Virus record (IMG/VR): IMGVR_UViG_3300008108_000016
Span: 93,808 to 157,807 of that record
Reading direction: 5' to 3' (one strand)
Length of the DNA: 64,000 nt
Source: a virus
In this document: positions 1-8,004 of the stretch, piece by piece
How positions within the stretch are numbered: the stretch's first letter is position 1
How the letters are laid out: each line of letters begins with the position of its first letter
Notes under the pieces: model-generated
Told to the model about the DNA's origin: nothing
Databases searched by the model: none
The model's input: only the letters and a program-made list of their open reading frames with translations
Translations under genes and position numbers: made by a program

Positions 1-1308
1 TGAATTTCTAACTAAAACAGATGTTTCATTATTATTTGTTGTCGGTGTTGTTGATATATTTAGAGTATTTGCGGTCAAGACATTTGTTAATGTTTGACCT
101 GTAACACTAAAATCACCATTAACCGTAAGTCCTGTCACATCATTAATAGTTGCGGTTAAAGTATTCCCTGAATTATCAGTTAATGTAAAAGTATTATCAT
201 TGTAGGTAAAACCAGTTGTGAATTTATCGTTATCTGTAATACCCGTTGTTGATATTGTGAAATTAGGATATGTTCCTGTAACTGAAATGTATTGTCCGTC
301 ATTTAATGTAACAATTTGATCTGGATCAGTATTTGTTATTGTAAAATTAGGATATGTCCCACCCGTTAATATTCCTGTTCCTCCTGATATTGTAACAACT
401 TGATCAGGGTCAGTATTTATGATATTTATGTTTCCTGTGGTTGTGTTTGCTGATAATCCTGTTCCTGTTGTTAATGAATTAACATAACTTGTTTCACCTG
501 TATAAAATCCTGTTACATTAAATGTTCCTCCTGTATTATTTGTAAACGTTGCAGATCCATTTGAATACGTACCTCCTGTAACAAAAACATCAATCGGTAA
601 ATTTAAATAAGTTGATGCGGAAATTGTATTTGCGGTTAAATTATTAGTGGTTGTATTTCCGGTCACATTTAAATTACCATTAATTGTTAAACCACTAAAA
701 TCATTAATTGTTACCGAAAAATTAGTATTATTATTATTATTAGATATTGTTAATACGTTATTTGAATATGTGTATGCGGTTATAAAGGTGTTTGCATCTC
801 CGGTTAAAGACGTTAAGTCTAAAGTGTACGCCGATAAAATATCATTTCTATCAAAATATGCAAATCCATTTGAATACGTTGCTCCCGTTGTAAATGTATT
901 TGGTATCCCCGTTAAATTTGATCCATCACCATATAATGTTCCTCCACTAATTATTGGTGAATATATTGTATTTGCGGTAAGACCATTTAGAAAAATTGTT
1001 GATCCCGATACTGTTCCACCAGTAAAAGTTCCTCCACCACCTCCTGTATTGAAAATAGACCAATCGGATAATGTTCCGTTCCATGGAGAAGGGTTCAGTT
1101 TATAATAATCTGTTCCACCTGAAACACCAACAACCATTCCCGCTCTTCTACGAAGATCTGGTATGTTATTTAAATCGGAAAGTAAATCAACATTTCGGAA
1201 TCCATCAATACCATATAATGGATCAATAACGGGATACTGATCCGTAGGTTCTGATGGTGAAATAAAACCAAAAACCTCAACACCTCCTGATAAACTAAAA
1301 CTCATCAT
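1..1308 (-). CDS. Tail fibre / virion structural protein, partial (3' end outside window)
   Basis: The reading frame is open from an ATG at 1308 (a second in-frame ATG lies at 1305) to the window edge, 436 codons without a stop, so the C-terminus is missing. After a unique N-terminus (MSFSLSGGVEVFGFISPSEP) the protein is rich in Gly, Thr, Asn and Ser. It has recurring units of the type GLTANT, TGGTYSNG, NTDPDQ-V and VTGTYPNFTI, typical of beta-structured phage fibres. The NTDPDQ unit occurs twice about 30 residues apart. It is the last visible gene of the minus-strand fibre block, 13 bases after the Pro/Thr-rich gene. A role as a fibre or adhesin is inferred from composition and neighbours; no catalytic motif is visible. 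Confidence 0.75.
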   Translation of the reverse strand, partial: MMSFSLSGGVEVFGFISPSEPTDQYPVIDPLYGIDGFRNVDLLSDLNNIPDLRRRAGMVVGVSGGTDYYKLNPSPWNGTLSDWSIFNTGGGGGTFTGGTVSGSTIFLNGLTANTIYSPIISGGTLYGDGSNLTGIPNTFTTGATYSNGFAYFDRNDILSAYTLDLTSLTGDANTFITAYTYSNNVLTISNNNNNTNFSVTINDFSGLTINGNLNVTGNTTTNNLTANTISASTYLNLPIDVFVTGGTYSNGSATFTNNTGGTFNVTGFYTGETSYVNSLTTGTGLSANTTTGNINIINTDPDQVVTISGGTGILTGGTYPNFTITNTDPDQIVTLNDGQYISVTGTYPNFTISTTGITDNDKFTTGFTYNDNTFTLTDNSGNTLTATINDVTGLTVNGDFSVTGQTLTNVLTANTLNISTTPTTNNNETSVLVRNS

Positions 1309-1321
1309 AATTTATTAATAT

Positions 1322-2107
1322 TTATCCACACATCCAACAATATACTTGACCACTAAACGAGAAGAATGTTCTATATATATTGTATGTTATTGGGAATCCG
1401 TTTATATCTATAACTATCACAGTTCCGATTAAATTAATCGGAATATAATTACCTGAACAACCTGTTTCACTATCCCTAAATTCATTTGGTTGAGGAATTG
1501 TTTGAGGTATTAATATGTAACCATACCCACTTCCAAATTGGAAATCTACATAAGATTCTCTAGGGTCATTTGTGTTTACAAATGTTAATAATGACACATC
1601 ACCTGATGTTATTGTAGTACCACTAAACTTACCAAAATAAATTCCTGGCGGAGCCGGTAATGGAGTTTTTGTCGGTGTCGGAGTTGCGGTAACAGTACAT
1701 ATGAACGTTGATGTTGGTGTAGGTGTCTGTGTTTTTGTTGGTGTAGGTGTTGCCGGAAGAGATTTTGTTGGTGTAGGTGTCGGCGTTAACTTACAAGGAT
1801 CAAAAGTTGGTGTAGGTGTTACAGTCGTTGTTGGCGTAGGTGTTTGAGTCCTTGTAGGAGTAACAGTCGGTGTTGGTGTGGGTGTCGGTCTTGGTACATT
1901 TAAAAAGTACGAACATTTTTGTGAAATAACATAAATTGTGTATGTACCAAAAATTTCAGTTGTTGGTGAAATTGATGAAGAATCAAACGTATATGGCAAT
2001 AGATGATCACCCAAATTATATACATTTTCTTCATTATCGGGCTTAAATATTATGTTGGCAATATTACCATCATAACTAGGGCTACTTATAGTTATAAATT
2101 GTTCCAT
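1322..2107 (-). CDS. Pro/Thr-rich virion surface protein
   Basis: 261 residues in three parts. Residues 1 to about 70 form a small beta-rich head. Residues 71-155 are a low-complexity linker of TPTPTPT and TPTPTKT units broken by Cys residues. A C-terminal domain of about 105 residues ends in CWMCG. The same TPTPTP spacer type occurs in the LamG-like protein at 8005, which supports a shared structural role. Thr-rich linkers are classic O-glycosylation acceptors, and the gene is next to a sulfotransferase/glycosyltransferase cassette. It has a TATTTATA element just upstream (2117-2124). Exact function is unknown. Confidence 0.7.
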   Translation of the reverse strand: MEQFITISSPSYDGNIANIIFKPDNEENVYNLGDHLLPYTFDSSSISPTTEIFGTYTIYVISQKCSYFLNVPRPTPTPTPTVTPTRTQTPTPTTTVTPTPTFDPCKLTPTPTPTKSLPATPTPTKTQTPTPTSTFICTVTATPTPTKTPLPAPPGIYFGKFSGTTITSGDVSLLTFVNTNDPRESYVDFQFGSGYGYILIPQTIPQPNEFRDSETGCSGNYIPINLIGTVIVIDINGFPITYNIYRTFFSFSGQVYCWMCG

Positions 2108-2116
2108 TGTGTCATT

Positions 2117-2124
2117 TATAAATA
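2117..2124 (-). promoter_or_regulatory. Candidate late promoter core TATTTATA
   Basis: TATTTATA on the sense strand, its 5' end 17 bases before the ATG at 2107. It is flanked by a 7-base inverted repeat (CCATTGT at 2104-2110 and ACAATGG at 2124-2130) that spans the start codon. Confidence 0.5.
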
Positions 2125-2201
2125 CAATGGAATATCTATTTTTTTAATCTAATGTGTTTATACCAAACTCTTTCGTCTATAAATTAAAAAAATAAATTTT
2201 A

Positions 2202-3008
2202 TCAAAAATAACCAAATTGATCAAACATCCATTTATATCTATTTTTTACCCAGTTGGATGCCTCAATACCTAATACTTCATTGTAATCTTTTTTAATTGG
2301 TTCAATCTTTTGTTTTATTGTATGATCACCATATATACCATATACACTATCATCTTCTGTTGTTATTTGTTCAACATGATCAAAATCGTGACCGTCATAA
2401 TAAGGTAAACCCAAATAATTATATATTCTATCCATTTCAGTTTTTGGACTTGAGGTAAAGTCCTCAAATCTAACAAACAACATTTTATTGTTTAAACCTT
2501 CTTTAAAAATTTGATATAACCTTTCTAAAGCTAACCCAACAGGTTGACCTTGAGACCAAATATCAATTCTTTTTTCCGTTGTTGTGCCAGCCATTTGAGA
2601 ATGGTTTACAATTCCGGCATCCAAATGTTGATTTTTTCTGAAGTTTTTTTCCATTGATGCAAAAATTGCTCTTGGATCTCTAACCATACAAATTATTTTT
2701 GGATTAGGATAAAATGAATTTAAGAAACCGTAATGAACTCCCCATCCTCTACTCTTATCTAAAACATATGGTTTGTCTGTAATCCCGTTATAAAAACCCT
2801 CAAGACCGTTACGACAAAAAGATAAAAAACCATCTTTCATTAAGTTTTGATCTTGGGCTTTAAATTCGGGTGAGTTAGAATAATTTGCTCTTGCGGCATA
2901 AACTAACTCTAATACACCTGAAGTTGGTGTAACATAAAAATCAGGATTTTGTCCCATTACATTTTGTAGTAATGTTGACCCTGCTCTTGGTAAAGAATGG
3001 ACACTCAT
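2202..3008 (-). CDS. Sulfotransferase family protein (copy 1)
   Basis: 268 residues. The N-terminal motif LPRAGSTLLQNVM matches the 5'-phosphosulfate loop of PAPS-dependent sulfotransferases, and CMVRDPRAIFASMEKNFRKN matches the 3'-phosphate binding region. It is a clear paralogue of the protein at 5502, sharing TPTSG, FKAQD, YVLDKSR and GDHKI-type blocks. Unlike that copy it lacks the leading beta-strand before the loop (MSVHSLPRAG against MVKNIFFNASLPRAG). Its first 68 bases overlap, out of frame, the end of the glycosyltransferase upstream, which looks like a recombination scar. Probable role: sulfation of a sugar or protein made by the neighbouring transferases. The substrate cannot be read from sequence. 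Confidence 0.85.
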   Translation of the reverse strand: MSVHSLPRAGSTLLQNVMGQNPDFYVTPTSGVLELVYAARANYSNSPEFKAQDQNLMKDGFLSFCRNGLEGFYNGITDKPYVLDKSRGWGVHYGFLNSFYPNPKIICMVRDPRAIFASMEKNFRKNQHLDAGIVNHSQMAGTTTEKRIDIWSQGQPVGLALERLYQIFKEGLNNKMLFVRFEDFTSSPKTEMDRIYNYLGLPYYDGHDFDHVEQITTEDDSVYGIYGDHTIKQKIEPIKKDYNEVLGIEASNWVKNRYKWMFDQFGYF

Positions 3009-3825
3009 GTGTCATTCCGTTGAAATTATAATCAAACAGATAACTGTCAGGTAATTTAACATCTGTAGGTAAATCGGCAATAATATTTTTATGAATATCA
3101 TAACCAAATAACTTTGGTGATGTTCCCACCCATAAAACGACCGATGGGAGATTTAATGCTGCCGATGCGTGTTGTAAAGAAGAATCAATTAAAATTCTTT
3201 TTTCTGACATCAACAATAAAGAAAACAATTCCATGTTTGACATTGGGTCTTTAATTACCTCTACATTTTCTAAAGCATTAAATTCATGTCTACAAATTTG
3301 TATTATGTGATAATATTTTGAATAGTGATTAACCAAATGTTGTGATACAGAAATTGGCATATCTCTTGTCCATGAATAAGGATAAGGTTGGTCGTTTAAA
3401 GGTCCTCCGTTTGTTTGAATAACCATAATTGGTTTTTCTCTTTTCCATCTGTTAAACCCAACTTGTTTTTGCCTTAAATTGAATTTTAATTCAGGTTGTT
3501 CCCCGTTGTACTCCAATCCAAATAATTTACACCAATTTAAAATCAATGGTAATTTTTTATGAATGTGGTCATCCGTAAAATATGGTTCGTGTTTAAAAAT
3601 CTTAATATCCTTATCTTTAATAAAATCATCATAAAAATATGGAGTATTACCGATTCTATAAACTCTATCCACAAAATCCAAATTCAAGAATATTTCTGGA
3701 TACGCACAAACAACAATAAGATCCCTATCGGGAAAATTGTTTTTAATACATTTAGCAACTGCGGTTGATGATACGTGTTTTCCTAATCCACCCTCAAGGT
3801 GAAATAATGAATATTTTTTTTCCAT
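2941..3825 (-). CDS. GT9 / heptosyltransferase-like GT-B glycosyltransferase
   Basis: 294 residues. It starts with a GGLGKH nucleotide-sugar loop near residues 12-17 and contains RILIDSSLQHASAALNLPSVVLWVGTSP in the second half, the donor-binding signature of the GT9 (LPS heptosyltransferase) family (cited in pieces: LIDSSLQHASAAL, PSVVLWVG). The C-terminus after THECPF is abnormal: the last 20 or so residues are read from DNA that encodes the sulfotransferase in another frame. The original tail therefore seems to have been replaced by a recombination event. It belongs to the minus-strand cassette between two sulfotransferases. Confidence 0.75.
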   Translation of the reverse strand: MEKKYSLFHLEGGLGKHVSSTAVAKCIKNNFPDRDLIVVCAYPEIFLNLDFVDRVYRIGNTPYFYDDFIKDKDIKIFKHEPYFTDDHIHKKLPLILNWCKLFGLEYNGEQPELKFNLRQKQVGFNRWKREKPIMVIQTNGGPLNDQPYPYSWTRDMPISVSQHLVNHYSKYYHIIQICRHEFNALENVEVIKDPMSNMELFSLLLMSEKRILIDSSLQHASAALNLPSVVLWVGTSPKLFGYDIHKNIIADLPTDVKLPDSYLFDYNFNGMTHECPFFTKSRVNITTKCNGTKS

Positions 3826-3845
3826 GATTAAATTATAATTTGATT

Positions 3846-4751
3846 TTAACTATTAGTAAATGAGAGAGCTTTGTTAATTTGATCAATAACCATTTGTGGT
3901 GTTATTGTCGTATGACATTCATTTTCTCTATTCGTATTTAAAAAAATTGGGCACTTTGATGATATATTTGGGATTATATTAAAACATCCATTACAAACAT
4001 TTTTATTTATAACTCTAAAACAATCAAACTCATTATGTTCTTTTGTAAATCCCGATATCATCACAACAGGAACATCGTACGCCCAAGCAAGCCAAGAAAG
4101 ACCTGACGACAATCCAATAAATAATCTTGACTCCAATATATGATTTAATGAAACATTAATATCATCAAATCCGTGGTATCCTTTAACATTCTTAAGATTT
4201 AATGTATTTTCATACGAAACATTATATACCTCAAATCCTGATCTAATAAGTTCATCAACAATAATTTGCCATTTATCTTTATCCCAAGTAGCAATTGATT
4301 TTAATGATTCCGGAGCAATTGTTATTTTATTATTAATAATTTTTCTTTCTTTTTTAATAAGAGAAGGTTTGATAGGTTTTGTTGATTGTGGGATCATCAT
4401 TGTATCTTTTGTTGCATACATCATGCCACCCAACGTATGAGAAACATCTTCCTTATCATATCCAACAGAAATATGTTTATCAACAATGATTCGTTTTTTT
4501 TGATTTGCATTTATAAATTCATACTTATCATTATTTGATTTTAATAAATGAGGAAAAAATGTTGAAACCAAAACTTTTTTTGGTTTATGATAATCAACAA
4601 ATTGATCCATAAATGATGCAAAACAAATTGTATCACCCAAACAAAAGGAATTGAAATGTAATAGAATTTCTTTATTTTCTAATGTTTTGGTATTCTTATC
4701 ATTTTCAACATAGTCTAACAATTCCGTATTGTCGTAATGTCTTTTAATCAT
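3846..4751 (-). CDS. Autotransporter-type O-heptosyltransferase (TibC/AAH-like)
   Basis: 301 residues. The C-terminal half carries GLSSGLSWLAWAYDVPVVMI, then SGFTKEHNEF, RVINKNVCNGCFN and ENECHTTITPQMVI. This order is the hallmark of the bacterial autotransporter heptosyltransferase family (TibC, AAH), protein O-glycosyltransferases that modify repeat-rich surface proteins. Cys253, Cys256, Cys267 and Cys279 fit the four-cysteine metal finger of that family. The N-terminus (HFNSFCLGDTICFASFMDQF) fits the GT-B start. It overlaps the GT8 gene upstream by 4 bases (ATGA). Its position beside repeat-rich tail-fibre genes suggests a fibre protein as acceptor. Family assignment is strong by motif; the acceptor is inferred. 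Confidence 0.85.
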   Translation of the reverse strand: MIKRHYDNTELLDYVENDKNTKTLENKEILLHFNSFCLGDTICFASFMDQFVDYHKPKKVLVSTFFPHLLKSNNDKYEFINANQKKRIIVDKHISVGYDKEDVSHTLGGMMYATKDTMMIPQSTKPIKPSLIKKERKIINNKITIAPESLKSIATWDKDKWQIIVDELIRSGFEVYNVSYENTLNLKNVKGYHGFDDINVSLNHILESRLFIGLSSGLSWLAWAYDVPVVMISGFTKEHNEFDCFRVINKNVCNGCFNIIPNISSKCPIFLNTNRENECHTTITPQMVIDQINKALSFTNS

Positions 4752-5488
4752 ACTTTTAATTTTAATATTTTTGAGTAATACTCAAACCAATATCTTTCAG
4801 TCCATATGGTTCCTTCTTCCAAAGAAACTAATGGTTTTTGTTGCCAAGGCTTTTTAACAATATAATGAAATATTTTAATATACTTTGGAAGTCCTGTATT
4901 ATGAAAAACTTGTTTGTTATAAGTTTTTAGGAAATTATATTCTATTGGGAATGATGTTATAATATCTTGAAAATAGTAATTTATGATATCCTGATCTAAA
5001 TGTTCCGTGATACCATAAAGTTTTGTTAAATTGATTAGATCGTTTGTTATTTTTTGATTAAGGTATTTTTTACTTATTACCATAACTCCGGTATTATATT
5101 GATCAATATATAATTCTCTAATGGCACCGAAAGAACATTGTGAATCAATTAATTTGTCAATATTACCCAATATTAAAGTATCACAATCTAAAAAAATTAT
5201 TTTGTCCACATCCTCCATTGAAAAAATCTCATATTTGGTATAATCACCAAATGACATTTGTTTCTTTTTTAATTCCTCAATTTCATAATATTTTGACAAA
5301 TCGTAAGTTTTTAACAAAACATTATTGTGTATTTTTCTTGAAGTAATCAAATCATCATGAGTCAAATCGTTACTAATTACAGTGAATGGAATATCTTCTT
5401 TAATTATTCTTGGGTTATTCTCAATTAGAGATTTTAACATAACCTCAAACCCAATTAGATATTCTTTATTACATACGGTTACAAACAT
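4748..5488 (-). CDS. GT8-family glycosyltransferase
   Basis: 246 residues with a GT-A fold pattern. The metal-binding DXD is at 101-103 (IIFLDCDTLIL), followed by YNTGVMVI and DQDIINYYF, and a C-terminal IKIFHYIVKKPW with the second metal-binding His. These are the standard motifs of GT8 (LPS galactosyl/glucosyltransferases, glycogenin). Its length is near that of compact members. It is co-transcribed with the heptosyltransferase-like gene (4-base overlap), so it probably extends or initiates the same glycan. Donor sugar is unknown. Confidence 0.88.
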   Translation of the reverse strand: MFVTVCNKEYLIGFEVMLKSLIENNPRIIKEDIPFTVISNDLTHDDLITSRKIHNNVLLKTYDLSKYYEIEELKKKQMSFGDYTKYEIFSMEDVDKIIFLDCDTLILGNIDKLIDSQCSFGAIRELYIDQYNTGVMVISKKYLNQKITNDLINLTKLYGITEHLDQDIINYYFQDIITSFPIEYNFLKTYNKQVFHNTGLPKYIKIFHYIVKKPWQQKPLVSLEEGTIWTERYWFEYYSKILKLKV

Positions 5489-5501
5489 AGATTAAAGTTT
5501 T

Positions 5502-6320
5502 TTACAGGTAATTAAATTTTTCAAAAAACCACAAATAGTTTTGAATAATAATATTACAATTTTTTGAACCTAAAATATTCAAATAATCATCCTTTAATGG
5601 TTTTATTTCTCGTTGTATTTTATGATCACCAAATATTCCATGTATTATATCATTTTCGTGTGTTAGTTGATCAACATTTTTAAAATCATGTTTATAGTAA
5701 GGGATTTCCAAATACTTGTAGATTTTTTGAATTTCTATTTCTGGGGTTTTACAAAAATCTTCATATCTTATAAATAAAACATTTGAATCTAATCTTTGTT
5801 GTGTAATATCATACAACCACTCAAGAGCTGGCCCAACGGGAGGTGAAACAGAAAAATGAACCATTCTTGAATCTGTTGTCATGTTTTTTAATTCCGCACC
5901 ATTAACAATTAATGGGTCTTTATGTGGATTTTTTCTGTAATTTTTTTCCATTGACGAAAAAATTGATCTTAAATCTCTAACCATAATTATTACTTTTGGG
6001 TTGGACTCAAAAAAATCTAAAAAACTATAATGTCCTGACCACGCTCTACTTTTATCTAAAACATATGGTCTATCTGTTATTTCATTAAAGAATCCCCATA
6101 AACCACCTTTACAAAATCCTCTAAAACCTTTTTTCATTGTTTCAGCATCTTGAGCCTTAAACGCATCTCCTGTTGAATATATTGTTCTTGCTTGTAATAG
6201 AAACTCAACCACTCCTGATGTTGGTGTTGAGTAAATGTCCGGATTTTGCATCATAACATTTTGTAATAATGTTGATCCTGCTCTTGGTAATGATGCATTA
6301 AAGAATATATTTTTAACCAT
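5502..6320 (-). CDS. Sulfotransferase family protein (copy 2)
   Basis: 272 residues with a complete N-terminus: beta-strand KNIFFNAS, then the PAPS loop LPRAGSTLLQNVMMQNP, and the 3'-phosphate region IMVRDLRSIFSSMEKNYRKN. It is paralogous to 2202-3008 over its whole length. The two copies bracket the three glycosyltransferases, as expected after a tandem duplication or acquisition as a unit. It lies 13 bases after the GT8 gene start side and 56 bases from the repeat fibre gene. Likely transfers sulfate to a glycan or tyrosine; no substrate evidence. Confidence 0.87.
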   Translation of the reverse strand: MVKNIFFNASLPRAGSTLLQNVMMQNPDIYSTPTSGVVEFLLQARTIYSTGDAFKAQDAETMKKGFRGFCKGGLWGFFNEITDRPYVLDKSRAWSGHYSFLDFFESNPKVIIMVRDLRSIFSSMEKNYRKNPHKDPLIVNGAELKNMTTDSRMVHFSVSPPVGPALEWLYDITQQRLDSNVLFIRYEDFCKTPEIEIQKIYKYLEIPYYKHDFKNVDQLTHENDIIHGIFGDHKIQREIKPLKDDYLNILGSKNCNIIIQNYLWFFEKFNYL

Positions 6321-6355
6321 AATGATATCTTTATATCAAAATACTAAAAAAATAT

Positions 6356-6363
6356 TATAAATA
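6356..6363 (-). promoter_or_regulatory. Candidate late promoter core TATTTATA
   Basis: Sense-strand TATTTATA in the short gap between the repeat fibre gene and the sulfotransferase, 43 bases before the ATG at 6320. The distance is longer than for most copies of this motif. Confidence 0.35.
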
Positions 6364-6376
6364 AATTGTGTTTTTA

Positions 6377-7984
6377 TTAAACCAACAATATTTTATAATC
6401 AGCACCATTCAATCGGATTGTTAATGTTTTTGTTGACGTACAAGATTCTGTAGTCACCGGCCCAATAGGAGTTCCCGCAGACCCTAAAACAAACTGAGAA
6501 TTTGCCGTTGCTGTCGCTCCATTACCCAATATAACTGAATTTGAGAAATCCCCTGATTGTACATTGTACCCTAATGCCACGTTAGTGTTTCCTGTTGTAT
6601 TATATCGTAAAGCGTTTGACCCTAAAGCAACGTTATTGTTTCCTTCTGTGTTTGAATATAATGAGTTTTGTCCTGCCGAAATATTATAATTCCCTATTGT
6701 GTTGTTATATAGAGAGCTATTACCTAATGAAATATTGTTTACACCTATAGTGTTTTGTACCATAACACTTTTACCTATTGCAACATTGTATTGTCCTGTT
6801 GTGTTAGAATATAAAACATCAAAACCTAAACCAATATTGAAAAATCCTGTTTGATTATTTTTTAAAGATCTATATCCTAAACCAATATTATTTTCACCTG
6901 TTGTGTTAGTTCCTAAAGAACACCTACCTAATGAAATGTTATTACATCCTTCTGTGTTTTTTTCTAAAGCACTGAGGCCTAAAGCAATGTTATTTGAACC
7001 GGAGGTGTTATATATTAAAGCACTTTGACCTAAAGCAACATTATTGTTTCCTATTGTATTGTTAAGTAAAGCACTGTTACCTAAAGCAACATTATTTGAA
7101 CCGGAGGTATTATATTCTAAAGAGGATTCACCTAAAGCAATATTATTATCTCCTATTGAATTAGCTCGTAAAGCGTTTGGACCTAAAGCAATATTGCGAA
7201 AACCTTCTGTATTATTTTGTAAAGCGTTTGGACCTAAAGCAATATTATAGGTTCCTGTTGTGTTATAAAATAATGATTTGTAACCTTGTGCAATATTATT
7301 TGATCCTGTTGTATTTTGTTGTAAAGATCCATTACCTAAAGCAATGTTATGATTTCCATAACTATTAAGTGAAAGAGAACCGTCTCCCATACCTATATTA
7401 TGAGACCCTGATATATTTGAACTAAGAGAGCTATTACCTAAGGCTATATTTGAATATCCTATGGTATTTAAAAGAAGAGACGATTGACCTATTGATATGT
7501 TATCTACTCCTGATATGTTACTTTGTAAAGCACTTATTCCTATGGCAACGTTACTGGATCCTGAGATATTTGAATATAAAGCAGCGTTACCTATTGCAAT
7601 GTTTTGATATCCTGTTGTATTTGAAAATAATGATTTGTAACCTTGTGCAATATTGTTTGATCCTGTTGTGTTGTTAGATAATGTATTATATCCAATACCA
7701 ATATTTGTATTGATATTACCGGCACCAATACCCAACATTAAACTATTAACAGTATTTGCGGTTAATCCTTGCGTAAAAATAGTATCACCAGTAACAGTAC
7801 CACCACTTAATGGTAAAAAGTTATTATCCGATCCTGTAAAACCACTAAGAATATAACTTTGTAATTGGTTTATTTCTATTTTTTTAGTTTCATCGGTCGC
7901 AATATCAACTATTGGTAATACATCGTTTGATGATACCTCGCCAGATAAAATTTGATTTAATTCGGTTATTTTTGTGATTCCCAT
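6377..7984 (-). CDS. Repeat tail fibre / adhesin with 17-residue repeats
   Basis: 535 residues. Residues 1 to about 75 contain a tail-attachment-like region (ITELNQI, LPLSGGTVTGDT, GLTANT). Then come about 22 tandem 17-residue repeats of consensus N-T-x-G-x-x-N-[IV]-[AS]-[LI]-G-x-x-[SA]-L-x-x, a pattern seen in trimeric adhesin heads (YadA/Hep_Hag-like) and phage fibres. The C-terminus (VILGNGATATANSQFVLG, then LTIRLNGADYKILLV) resembles the end of such fibres. The repeats are rich in exposed Ser, Thr and Asn, and the gene directly precedes the sulfotransferase/glycosyltransferase cassette on the same strand. Likely a receptor-binding fibre; glycosylation is inferred. Confidence 0.85.
   Translation of the reverse strand: MGITKITELNQILSGEVSSNDVLPIVDIATDETKKIEINQLQSYILSGFTGSDNNFLPLSGGTVTGDTIFTQGLTANTVNSLMLGIGAGNINTNIGIGYNTLSNNTTGSNNIAQGYKSLFSNTTGYQNIAIGNAALYSNISGSSNVAIGISALQSNISGVDNISIGQSSLLLNTIGYSNIALGNSSLSSNISGSHNIGMGDGSLSLNSYGNHNIALGNGSLQQNTTGSNNIAQGYKSLFYNTTGTYNIALGPNALQNNTEGFRNIALGPNALRANSIGDNNIALGESSLEYNTSGSNNVALGNSALLNNTIGNNNVALGQSALIYNTSGSNNIALGLSALEKNTEGCNNISLGRCSLGTNTTGENNIGLGYRSLKNNQTGFFNIGLGFDVLYSNTTGQYNVAIGKSVMVQNTIGVNNISLGNSSLYNNTIGNYNISAGQNSLYSNTEGNNNVALGSNALRYNTTGNTNVALGYNVQSGDFSNSVILGNGATATANSQFVLGSAGTPIGPVTTESCTSTKTLTIRLNGADYKILLV
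6570..7690 (-). repeat. Coding tandem repeat, 51-base (17-codon) unit
   Basis: About 22 imperfect 51-base units inside the fibre gene at 6377-7984. Units differ at third positions and at variable residues, so the array is protein-level conserved rather than recently amplified. Two units (IAQGYKSLF type) are nearly identical and about 7 repeats apart, which suggests internal recombination. Borders are approximate. Confidence 0.85.
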
Positions 7985-7995
7985 TGTCTTTTATG

Positions 7996-8003
7996 AATAA
8001 ATA
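7996..8003 (-). promoter_or_regulatory. Variant late promoter core TATTTATT
   Basis: Sense-strand TATTTATT, 19 bases before the ATG of the repeat fibre gene at 7984; one base off the TATTTATA consensus seen before other structural genes. Confidence 0.4.
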
Positions 8004-8004
8004 G

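Noticed and set aside
2104-2130. Inverted repeat around the start of the Pro/Thr-rich gene as a regulatory hairpin
   Set aside because: Only 7 bases per arm, AT-rich, and it may simply result from the ATG context and the late-promoter motif.
6570-7690. Regular repeats that at first look like a CRISPR array or tandem DNA repeat
   Set aside because: The units are contiguous, 51 bases, in frame and vary at third codon positions; they encode the fibre repeat and have no spacers.
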